Shown piece by piece: positions 44,247 through 54,608 of a stretch of DNA of 64,000 nucleotides; position 1 is the first letter of the stretch, and the number at the start of each line of letters is the position of its first letter. The translations under genes were made by a program, and so were the position numbers. This stretch comes from Portulaca oleracea (taxonomy: Eukaryota; Streptophyta; Magnoliopsida; Caryophyllales; Portulacaceae): positions 20,108,169 through 20,172,168 of the forward strand of contig CM055886.1 of the NCBI GenBank assembly GCA_029582165.1, in the 5' to 3' direction. A model generated the notes under the pieces. The model ran no database searches. It was given only the letters and a program-made list of their open reading frames with translations, and was not told the origin of the DNA.

Positions 44247-46453
44247 TTAAACCTTTGCTCGTCCCGAGCAAAACAAAACAAAACAAACTAACTAACACAA
44301 ACTCCTCTGTTGTGGGAGAGAAACGGGTGCATTTAGTGTATGCACCAAGCCCTTTGAACCCCTTGGCAGCCCGGGTGGACGAGATGGACTCGTGAGGGTT
44401 TGTAGCGGCTGTACCCACAAAAGCCAAAGAAAAAGGAGAGAGGGAAAGTGAAACAAAACCGAAGAAAACAAAAAAGGAACGAAAAACAAGGGCTTTGATT
44501 CACAAGATCTCGCAATCGAAATTAAGAAAACGCGATTAAACCTCCCAAAGTAACCGTTAGGAGCATCACACAAACACCAAACTTAGAAAAAGGTCGATCT
44601 TAAAGATTTTCAACTCCCTACACCTAGTAACAAGCGAAACCCCACAGCAAAAGCACAACAAGGGTTTAACGGGAACCAAAAGACTCTAAAAACTCGCGTC
44701 CGAATTTGAAAACAACGAAACAACCGAGAGGAGTGTTTCCCTCCCTCGCATTTGGTCGCCCTTGGCTTGGTGAGGGCCGTAGGTGATGCAAGGGGAGGCC
44801 CCGCTCTTTTTAGAAGCAAAATTTTTCTTTTCTTTCTTCTTTTTCTCTTTTTTTTTTCTTTTTGGTTTTTAAAAGTCGGTATTAGCCTTGCTTTCCGGAA
44901 TTGGACGGCCCATATAAGGGGTATACCCTCCGACCATGGTCTTTTCCATACGCCTCTCCGTCACAAAGCGATATAGGAGGAGGGTTAAGGGGTATCCAGT
45001 GCCGTACCACGAATACCGGGCCCGTGTAGGTTGGCTAAGTGTATGGTGGTTAATGTCTTCAGCGACACCCTCCACTTATTCAGGTTATTAAATCTTATGA
45101 AAGCTTTCTTCTTTCTTTTTCCGTTTTCTTTCTTTTCTTTTCTTTTTGCGCTTTTTGCTTTTGCTAAACGAGAAACAAAACAAACTTAGACATAAGCCCT
45201 TAGAATCTCCGGGTTCCCAACAAAACGAGAAAGGAACGAGAGTCTCACAAGACACTTAATGAAGGGAGTCTATTAAGGATAAGTCTCGACTAGAACCCGA
45301 GCTAGGGTTGAAAATGCTCCAACCGATTACTTTTAAAAAGAAGTTTGAGAACGGCTTTTCAACTTCGAAAACGAGATCCAGAAAACAAAGCAAAACAAAA
45401 ACAAAATGAAAAGAAAAATGAAAAGGTTTTCACTCCTTTTTTTCTCCTTTTTCACACAAAATTTTTTAAATTTTAAGCAAAAACTAGGGAAATAAAGAAC
45501 AAAACGACTAAGTGATCTACCCTTGAAACAGAATATCTCCCCCCCCCCTCCCCACACTTAAAACTCCACAATGACCTCATTGTGGGAAGGTGTCGCATGA
45601 AAAGGGTAGAGAACCTAAAAAAACACAAACAAACAAAACAACTAGCAGGTAGAAATGGTGGCGACCCGAGCCCACACGGCTCCAACAGCAATAGATATCC
45701 CAACACAGACACTCATAGGGGTTCGCCACCCAAAAGAAAACCAAGCATGCGACGGATCATGATAAGAATTCACATAAAAAGAGTAAGGTGGAAAGATATT
45801 ACCTCAAGCTCTTCATAAGCGTTGAAAATAGCGATCCGAAGTCGTCGTTCAAGAGAGTCAGAACAAAGTTAGAGTAAAAGACGACTTTATAGCTATAGAA
45901 TTTGCATGCAAGACCAAAAGCAAAAGAAAGGAAAATCTAACTTAAAAGATTATGAAAAGAAATTGAAAAGATGAAAACGAAAATATTAACAATATATACA
46001 TTGCCAATGACTTACCTTATCCCCGAATCTCACTCATTGAGGCGGGAAATAAGGGTGAAACTCGATACACACTAACCGAAACAACTAAATCATTGCATTC
46101 ATCACAAAAACATTCGGTTGCATTCCATCAATGACCAAAATACAAACGAGAAATGCTTAAACAACAGTCCAACCCACCAAAAACAACCATCAAACAACCA
46201 TCGGACAACCATCCAACAACCCGACCATACATGAAAACAAACAAGACAAGGAAAAACCCGAGCAACCTAACCGAACAATCCCCAAAATATGCTAACACAT
46301 CCCAAATGAAACCGAGAGATCAACAATCCAAAACCACCAAACATCGCAACTCCAACCTCCAAAGAAGCACTCCCCCACACTTATACTTCACAAAATAAAG
46401 TAAATAGAACAATGATAAAGGTCAGGTGGGGGTAGGGTGCTTACAAACGGTCC
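44247..46453. other. Long 3' non-coding region of element Y
   Basis: About 2.2 kb between accessory ORF and PPT. Short open frames are unrecognised and low-complexity (AAAACAAAAC and TTTCTTTTC runs). Two further PPT-like tracts, minus-strand AAGTGTGGGG, occur at about 45538-45561 and 46371-46382. Confidence 0.6.
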
Positions 46454-47919
46454 TCAAGTGGACCCTCCCAGCGGAGAACGGGGTTGGAGTGGAAAGAAGG
46501 ATGGGTAGTAGGGATTTTCATAGTCTGGAGGTGCTAGGATACGGCCCTCAACAGTGCAATGATGAAAACTCCAATCGCGCATGAAGCGGTTTTGTTGGCG
46601 GAGGTACTCTTCGTGGTGTTGCAGGTGTCGTTGGATGTTCACAAGCTCCTTTTGTTGATCCTCGAGCAACTTCACCTGGGAACGGAGGAGTTTGTTCTGC
46701 TCACACTTCTCAATACTCAAGCCTTTGATTTCAGAAGTAATTCGATTCAGGCCGCCATGCTGCGCTGAGCTCTTTGGTATCTCCTCATGGTTATTCTCCT
46801 CAAACTCTTCCAATAAACTAGAAATGGGGATAGGTGCACCGCCAATTATCCTCGGCCAACAATAAAATTGTCCGCACGACCAATTTTCATTATTTGCAGT
46901 ATCGAGCCATTCTTCGGCATGAGTGGGGTCGAGAGGAACGCGAATTTTCCTATCGCCATAACCATGATGGTAAACGGTGTGTGAATGGCGCTCAGAAATT
47001 ATCTCCATTTCGATCAACAGCCCCTTATCAATGGGAATAGGGACATAGCGCGGCTTCCATAGCCCCAGGTAATCATCAAACCCTTGCTTCCGGAGGAAGC
47101 GACATATTATATGGCCCATTCCCAAGTTGGTAAAGTTATCAGTTCTACTCATCTCTCCTAACCAATGTAGAATGCACGAGCCTAAGTTCACCCGGTGCCC
47201 CTTCAAAGTATTGTAAATTATGAAGAGATCTTCCTTTCGAACATGTGATCTTCCTCATCTCGCCCAAACACTGAATTAGCTATTACCAAATGGAATAGCC
47301 GGACAGCAGGATTACAAAAATCTTGTGCCCGAGATTCCTTAGGGCAATAGAATCCCGCCTGACCTTCTTCGGAGTCAACAGGTGCTCTTCTCCAACAAGT
47401 TAACCGCTTCCACGCTTCTTGTTCGTCGAAATCCTCACATTCCCAGAAGTATACCCCATCCTCTGGTAATTCCAAAGCTTAGCAAAACTCTTGAACAAAA
47501 CATTCTAGCTCTCTATCACCCACTCTATAGTTGAAAATGGCCTCAGTGTACCCATCATTAAAGACTTGAATTGAACTCATGAATTCAAGTACGGGCTGGT
47601 CTATGATTGGTTCCTTGATGTTGAGAAGTGTTTTCCAGCCAAGTACCTGAGTGAGAATGTCGAAACTGGACCGACAGTAAAGAGTGTTGATTGCCTCATC
47701 ACCGCAAATCTCTGGAGCGTAGATGTGCCGCTCTTGGAGCTCATCATAGCGAGTCTTATGTGGTTCACCACGAAAAGTAACCTTGTCACGGGGACAACTT
47801 TTGATGAACGTAGATGGTTGAGTCCTTCTCAATTCGAGAGAAGATGGTAACTGTGGTGGTGATGGAGGAAGCTTCCTAGGTCGGCCCCTTTTTGGTTTCA
47901 TCATTCTAATGTTCAACAC
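46454..47919 (-). pseudogene. Athila accessory ORF with AT-hook and coiled coil (element Y)
   Basis: One reading unit in three pieces: 47919-47479, an in-frame stop, 47475-47218, a 1-base shift near 47210, then 47206-46454. The N-terminus has KPKRGRPRKLPPSP, a canonical AT-hook core (RGRPRK). The centre reads YDELQERHIYAPEI, FNYRVGDRELECFVQEF and KGHRVNLGSCILHWLGEMSR, as in the ORF that follows integrase in Athila elements. The C-terminus has a predicted coiled coil (LLRSQVKLLEDQQKELVNIQ). I see no signal peptide or membrane segment, so an envelope role is not supported; DNA or chromatin binding is the simpler inference. Confidence 0.7.
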
Positions 47920-48317
47920 TCAAGAACCCTAAATCTAGCCAGAAAAATGTGCACACAACAACCAAAATCAACTAGAAAATCGAACTTGGATACATCAATA
48001 AACAAGGAATACCTGAGATGAAGACTTTGGAGACTTTTCTTGAGAGATTCGAACCCCACAAGGAACAAAAGGCCTAGAATCTTGCTTGAAGAAGACCCGA
48101 AATTGGCGAACACAGCAGCGTGGTCCAGCTAGGGCACGATTTGCAAGAGAGATTTGAGAGAAATGGAGGAAATTGGTGATGGATTTGTCAAATCTTGGAA
48201 GGAATTTGTGGTTTTAGGGTTTTAGAGGGTTTTCGAGTGTGAGGGTGAGGAAGAAAGTGAAAGAGAAATGAGGGGAAATGAGGGTGAAACCCCGACATAT
48301 CGCAGTTTTTTTCAACA

Positions 48318-48509
48318 GACCGTGGCCACGGTCCATTTGACCATGGGCACGGTGTGATTCTGGCAAGGGAAAAAGAAGGGAAAAAGCAGGGCGGAGACCG
48401 TGGCTACGGTGAATTCGACCGTGGTCACGGTGATCTTCGGCTTGACAAAACTGGGAGCAACTTGCGTATGCTGACCGTGGGCACGGTCCAGGCGACCGTG
48501 GGCACGGTA
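48318..48509. promoter_or_regulatory. Internal copy of the palindrome-pair cluster
   Basis: Three pairs start at 48318/48339, 48396/48417 and 48473/48494. All gaps are 5 bp and the period is 77-78 bp, as in the LTRs. It lies about 400 nt upstream (minus strand) of the accessory ORF start at 47919. An internal promoter or enhancer for that ORF is a reasonable inference. Confidence 0.55.
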
Positions 48510-48530
48510 CCTTTCGGTCCATCCTCAGCA

Positions 48531-48929
48531 CTTACAAGGCTCAAAACTTGGAGAAAAAATGTTAAGTCCTAAAATCTACCCTCTTGTCATCCACTCCCTT
48601 TTCTTTTTCGCTCAATTATCATTCAAGGACACTCTCCCAACACTCAAAAATACTTTCACATCCCGACCCTCAAAGAACCACTCTCAATTTTTTTTTCTTC
48701 TTTTTTTTCTTAAATTTTTTCTTCTTTTCACTTTTCTGATTTTTCTAATTTTTTTCTCAAATTTTTTTTCTCTAATAAAAAACAAAGGAAGATAAAAAGT
48801 ACTAAAATAAGGGAAATAAAAAATGAAATAACAAAAAATTGAAAGAAAACACTAAAAGAGGGGGAAGTAGTTCATACCTCTCCCGGGTGCTTGTTTTGTA
48901 GGTCCTAGCTCGACATATCTCGATGCTTT
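48531..48929. other. Spacer between pol and accessory ORF (element Y)
   Basis: T-rich on the plus strand (48680-48780), purine-rich on the coding strand; non-coding. The internal palindrome cluster follows at 48318-48509. Confidence 0.6.
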
Positions 48930-49820
48930 TCAATCTTCAAAATCCGCAAGGTATGCCACAACTATCCCGACATATTCCTCGCCCATGATGTATGGTTTGA
49001 GTTTCGATGAGTTCGTTTTGAAACACTTTCCTCGTGCATCTTTCAATTCAACCACTCTGGCGAGAAGAATTCTCACAACTTCAAATGGCCCGGACCACCT
49101 TGATCTCAATTTTCCCGAGAATAACTTCAGCCTTGAGTTGAAGATGAGAACCCTATCACCTACCACAAACTCACGTCGGTTCAACCTTTTGTCATGCCAT
49201 GTTGTCGTTCTCTCCTTGTAGATCTTGTTGTTCTCATATGCATGACGCCTTAACTCCTCAAGTTCTTCTAATTGGAATAACCGACTACCTCCGGCCGCCT
49301 TGAGATCGAAGTTCAACTTCTTGATTGCCCACATGGTTTTGTGCTCAAGTTCTACGGGGAAGTGACACGTCTTCCCATAGACAAGACGGTAAGGGGTAGT
49401 ACCAATCGGTGTCTTGAAAGCGGTGCGGTATGCCCACAAGACTTCATCCAATTTTTCTGCCCAATCTTTCCTTGAAGAGCTAACCGTCTTCTCTAAGATC
49501 TCCTTGATGGCACGGTTTGAAATTTCCACTTGACCTTGTGTTTGTGGATGGTAAGGGAGTCCCTTCTTATGCTTGATGCCGTACTTCTCCAAGAGAGACT
49601 CGAATCTCTTTTCGATGAAATGGGAACCGTTGTCACTAATGATGACCCGTGGAATGCCAAATCTTAGGAATAGGATCTTTTTCAAGAATTTCGAAACGGA
49701 CTTCCCATCGCACCTTACACATGGTATGGCTTCGACCCACTTTGTGACATAGTCCACCGCCACTAGGATGTATTGGAAACCCCTTGACGACGGGAAAGGA
49801 CCCTGAAGTCCAATCCCCAC
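48930..49820 (-). pseudogene. Integrase core and C-terminal domain (element Y)
   Basis: It reads [31 protein letters not shown] (second catalytic D) and [20 protein letters not shown] (catalytic E). The C-terminal part has [20 protein letters not shown] and [10 protein letters not shown], the GPY/F-type module. The frame ends at 48930. The motif set is complete in this 296-codon piece, apart from the first D in the preceding frame. Confidence 0.9.
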
Positions 49821-50494
49821 ACATCGAAGGCTTCCACCTCAAGAATATAGTTCAATGGTGCTTCATTCTTTCGGGAGATGTTACCGGATCTTTGACACCT
49901 ATCACATTGCTTGACATGCAAGTGGGCGTCACGAAAAAGAGTTGGCCACCAATAGCCGGTTTGTAAAACCCTCGTTGCCGTCTTTTGGGGGCCACCGTGA
50001 CCACCCACCGGAAATTCGTGACAATGGGTCAAGATAGATTGCACTTCACTCTCAGGAATACATCGCCGGTACATCCCGTCATTGCAAAGACGGAAAAGGA
50101 AAGGGTCATCCCAAAAGTAATGCTTCATGTCGTGGAGGAATTTCTTCTTTTGATGATGGTTCAAGTGTTGAGGAATCACTTCGCTCGCCAAATAATTCAC
50201 AATATCCGCATACCAAGGATGTGAGTTGATAGCCAAGAGTCGCTCGTCCAGGAAAGCATCTACAATCGGTTGGGTGTCTTCCAAGTCGACAAGAATCCTC
50301 GAGAGGTGATCGGCTACGACATTCTTCGTGCCCGCCTTGTCGCGGATTTCCAAATCAAATTCTTGCATAAGCAAGACCCACCGTATAAGTCTTGGTTTTG
50401 TCTCCTTCTTTCCCATCAAGTACTTGATAGCGGCATGATCCGTGTAGACTACCACCTTAGAGAACATGAGGTATTGCCGGAATTTGTTGAGCAC
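49763..50494 (-). pseudogene. RNase H end and integrase zinc-binding domain (element Y)
   Basis: It reads [18 protein letters not shown] and [10 protein letters not shown], the end of RNase H. The integrase HHCC domain follows: [17 protein letters not shown] then [11 protein letters not shown]. The core starts in [12 protein letters not shown] (first catalytic D); a frameshift near 49815 ends the frame. Confidence 0.88.
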
Positions 50495-51276
50495 ACGATC
50501 GCCAAAAGCTCCTTTTCCGTGGTAGTATAGTTCCTTTGGGCGCTATCAAGCGCATGGCTTGCGTAATAGATGACCCTTGGCTTCTTGTCTACTTTTTGGA
50601 TCAAACACGCTCCCACGGCGAAGTCGCTCGCGTCGGCCATAATCTCGAAGGGTAGCGTCCAATCCGAAGGTTGAACTACCGGAGCGGAAATCAAAGCCTG
50701 CTTCAACCTATAAAATGACTCAAGGCACTCATCAGTGAAAATGAAAGGGGCATCTTTGCACAAGAGGTCAGTTAGAGGTCGAGCAATTTTTGAAAAATCC
50801 TTGACGAACTGGCGATAAAACCCGGCATGGCCAAGGAAACTACGCACCCCCTTAACAAAAATTGGGGGTGGTAGGCGCTCTATAACCTCAACTTTAGCCC
50901 TGTCCACTTCGATGCCCTTAGAAGAGATTAAGTGACCCAGAACGATACCTTGTTCCACCATGAAGTGGCATTTCTCCCAATTCAGAACTAGATCCACTTC
51001 CTCACAACGAGTTAATACTTTCTCCAGATTTAGCAAACAGTCATCGAAAGAATTACCGTACACAGAAAAATCATCCATAAAGACTTCCATGCATTTTTCA
51101 ATGAAATCGCTAAAAATAGCCATCATACAACGTTGAAAAGTCCCAGGGGCATTACATAAACCAAATGGCATGCGACGATAAGCAATGTCCCATATGGGCA
51201 AGTGAAGGTGGTTTTTTCTTGATGTGAGGGGTGGATTGGAATTTGAAAGAACCCCGAGTACCCATCCAAAAAGCAA
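50449..51276 (-). pseudogene. Reverse transcriptase palm and RNase H start (element Y)
   Basis: It continues the polymerase in another frame: RRMPFGLCNAPGTFQRCMMA, the catalytic VFMDDFSVYG, GHLISSKGIEVDRAKVEVI, FLGHAGFYRQFVKDFS. RNase H follows from about codon 185 ([35 protein letters not shown]). The frame is lost near 50490 by a further shift. The DD pair and the RNase H D are present. Confidence 0.9.
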
Positions 51277-53390
51277 AAATGCGAATGACCCGCCAACCGT
51301 TCTAACATCTGGTCAATAAAGGGAAGGGGGAAATAGTCCTTCTTTGTTACTTTGTTTAATTGGCGGTAATCGATACACGTCCGCCAACCGGTGACGATCC
51401 GGGTACTAACTAGTTCTTTCTTGTCCTTTTCAAATACGGTCAATCCACCCTTCTTGGGTACACACTGAACCAGGCTTACCCATTCGCTATTTGCGATGGG
51501 GAAGATGATCCCAGCAGCTAGCAACTTTACTACTTCCTTTTTAACGACTTCTTGCATGTTGTGATTTAAACGACGTTGGGGTTGCCTAGTAGGCTTGGCA
51601 TCTTCTAGCAAGTCAATCGAATGCATGCATATGGAAGGGGATAAACCTTTCAAATCTTCTATTTTATAACCTAATGCACACCTATGTTTTCTAAGCAAAT
51701 CAAGCAACTTGGACAATTCAAAATCATTCAAATTCGCATTCACAATGACAGGATAAGATTTCTCATCATCCAAGAAAGCATATTGGAGGGAAGGGGGTAA
51801 AGCTTTAAGCTCTAAAGGAGTAGAAGATTGAATTTGAGAGGAAGACATACCGTTGTAGATCGCATCTTGAATCTCCATGCACTCCATATAAGGCTCATCA
51901 ATAATAATCTCCTCATGCATGGGTGAAGAGTCAAGAAGGTTGGTGAAGAAAGTAATATCGGTGCCGTCGGTCTCAAATTGGAAAGACTCCAATAAGCAAG
52001 CTCCCAAAGGATTGTCGCAAATAGATTCAAGAAGATGGGAGTCCTCAATATACTCATCAACAAGAAACTCCATCATATCAATAGCATAACATGAGTCCCC
52101 ATATGAAGGACCTTTCAATGACCCCTCGAGTTGAAAAATTATGCTTTCATTCCCGACATTCAACGACATGCTTCCATTCTTCACATCGATAATTGCTCCC
52201 GCCGTGGCAAGGAACGACCTTCCCAAAATAATAGGGATGTTGTTGTCTTCCTCTATCTCCAAGATCACAAAATCACAAGGAATCAAAAATCGCCTCACTT
52301 GGACCGGGATGTCTTCCAACATTCCCAAAGGTCTTCGCACAGAACGGTCGGCCAATTGGAGGTTGATTGTTGTAGGAGCTAGATCGTCTAGATTTAACTT
52401 CTTGCAAATCGAATAAGGCATGACGCTTACACTTGCTCCTAGATCACAAAGAGCACGACCAATCCGCATATCACCAATGGTGCATGGAATAGAAAAACTT
52501 TCGGGGTCGGCTAACTTCTCCGGTGATTTGTTATCGATAATTGCACTACAATCCGTTGTCAAATGGATCGTAGATTTCTCTTGAATCCTCCTCTTGCTCG
52601 TGAGAAGCTCCTTCAAATGTTTCTTGAAGGAAGGGACTTCAGAAATGGCATCAAGAAATGGAATGTTCACTTGAAGCTTCTTGAGCATCTCAATGAATTT
52701 TGAAAACTTTGCATCGGATTTTGGCTTTGCTAGCTGATCGGGAAAAGGGACCGGCGGTAGCTTTGGCTTCTCGATAGTTTGGATTGGTTCTTCTTCCACC
52801 ATCTTTCCTTTCCCTTTCCTTAACTTCTCCATCTCCTCTTTTTCTTTACTAGATTCTCCCAATTCATCCTCATGTGCTCCCTCAACTTCCTCACCCAAGA
52901 CTAATGCACTTTCCCGCTTCTCCATCAAATCTTCCTCTTCCGACATATCCACCACATCACCCTCTTTGTCACCCAAGACTTCCTCTCCCACCATCCTAGG
53001 GCCATCAATCTCCTTGCCACTCCTCAATGTAATAGCATTAAGTTGTCCCTTCGGGTTAGGTTGGGGTTGGCTAGGCAAAGACTGGATAGGTTGAGATTGT
53101 TGTGCCAATTGAGCCAATAGTATCTCGAGGTTCTTAATGCGAGTTTGGTCTTTTTCTCGATCTAAGGCCATCTTTTCTTGAGATAAGGCTATCTTTTCTT
53201 GAGATAGGGCCAACTTTTGAAGGGTTTGGTCAAGGGTTTCTTGTTGTGGTGGTTTGGGTGCTTGGGAAGATTGACCTTGGTGAGGATTTTGGTGGTGGTT
53301 TTGGTGGTATTGGCGGCGATTTTGATTTGGGAAACCGGGGGTGGGTTTTGGTTTAGTGGAGCTTGTTGGTTGTAAGCGTAATTCCCACAA
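51123..53390 (-). pseudogene. Athila-type gag end, protease and reverse transcriptase start (element Y)
   Basis: A 755-codon open frame. The first part is Q/N/P-rich with a heptad-like LSQEKIALSQEKMALDREKD stretch, then NPKGQLNAITLRSGKEI and an acidic hinge. KFIEMLKKLQVNIPF marks the end of gag. The aspartic protease is at codons ~315-430 (ALCDLGASVSVMPYSICKK, IPIILGRSFLATAGAIID); DLGA in place of DTGA is usual for this lineage. The reverse transcriptase fingers follow from codon ~600 (RTCIDYRQLNKVTKKDYFPL, FCFLDGYSGFFQIPIH). The frame ends after TFTCPYGT by a 1-base shift, and the next frame overlaps. Confidence 0.9.
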
Positions 53391-54336
53391 GGACGAATGG
53401 GGGTTTGATTGGTATAGGAGAGGTTATTGTTGGGATAGATGGCTTGGACTTGCTCGGTTTGATACTCTTCACATCGCTTCGAAGAATGTGGCCCTCCACA
53501 AAAATCACATACAAGAACTCGGGCATCCGGAATAAGCATAAGTACTTCTTGAGCTGCCTTTACTTGCCTCATGGTTTCCTCCAAAGCTGCCTTTTGTTGC
53601 ATCTCAAGAACGACATTCATGATAAATTTAATAGTAGGATTGTTTTCTAGAGGAGGAGCATCTCTTGGACCACGGCCGCCTCCCCAATAAGGAGAGTTTT
53701 GAGATAGCTCGTGAAGAAATACGTTTGCTTCCTCCGCCGTCTTCTTGAGGAACATGCCCCCCGAGGCATGATCGATGGATTCTCACAAAGAGCTACTCAA
53801 TCCGGAATAGAAGTGATGCAATAATAACCAATCCTCAAGATTATGGTGTGGACACCTCCATTGGAGACCTTTGAATCTCCCCCATGCTTCGAATAACGAC
53901 TCATCGGGCTCTTGCTTGAAGCTCATGATGGCTTGCCTCAACCGACACGTCTCATCATTGGGGAAAAACCTTTGAAGAAAGTCGCCGCTAAGGGCATCCC
54001 ATGTTGAATAAGTTCCGGGCGGACACGTGTTGAGCCATAATAATGCTTTCCCCTTCAAAGTAAGAGGGAAAAACTTCAGCTTCATGTATTCGGCGGAAAC
54101 TCCATTCATTTGTACGAAGCGATGCGTTACTCGAATCTGTTGATGTGGTCAATAGGATTTTCATGCTCTCCTCCATGGTACAGGGTGTTCTCAAATATCT
54201 CCAATAAATATGGCTTGAACTCGAACGATGCATTCGGTGGTAATTCTGGTAATGTGATGGGATCGCCTCCCGTACCCGACGATGGTAAGGAATATGATGC
54301 TAAGGTACGGGGTGGAACTTGCTCTCCTTCAGCCAT
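53189..54336 (-). pseudogene. Athila-type gag of element Y, N-terminal and nucleocapsid part
   Basis: Gag forms the particle that packages the RNA. The start at 54336 reads MAEGEQVPPRTLASYSLPSS. A frame change lies near 54115, then NGVSAEYMKLKFFPLTLKGK, ESLFEAWGRFKGLQWRCPHH, an in-frame TGA near 53780, and CDFCGGPHSSKRC (C-x2-C-x3-H-x4-C-type knuckle) near 53510. Another frame change around 53390-53250 leads into the 755-codon frame that carries the end of gag and pol. All parts lie in the expected order. Confidence 0.85.
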
Positions 54337-54585
54337 TGGAATTTCAATCGTCTCTTGCTACCTTTGTTGTCTTCTTCGTCTCGAGCCGGCGTTAGCTTGG
54401 CGAATAATACTCTCCGGATTCGGGTTCGGTGGAGTTACAGGAGTTTGGTCTCGTCGAGAGCGAGTCCGCATGCACAAAAGGAACAAACAGAAGAATCAAA
54501 TTTCCAGTAACCAAGGATAACAAAATCTCTAGCAGTGAAATGATCTTAAACAACCTAAAGACAAAAAGCTAAGCTAGGTGCGCTT

Positions 54586-54605
54586 GCTCCCCGGCAACGA
54601 CGCCA
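54586..54605 (-). other. Primer binding site of element Y
   Basis: The minus strand reads TGGCGTCGTTGCCGGGGAGC, 3 nt from the 5' LTR. Confidence 0.85.
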
Positions 54606-54608
54606 TTT

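Noticed and set aside
44224..46398. Many 60-93 codon frames in the 3' region of element Y
   Set aside because: Low-complexity translations in a region that is non-coding in related elements; none recognised.
46454..47919. Viral-type envelope gene
   Set aside because: No signal peptide, membrane segment or cysteine pattern seen; AT-hook and coiled coil point elsewhere.
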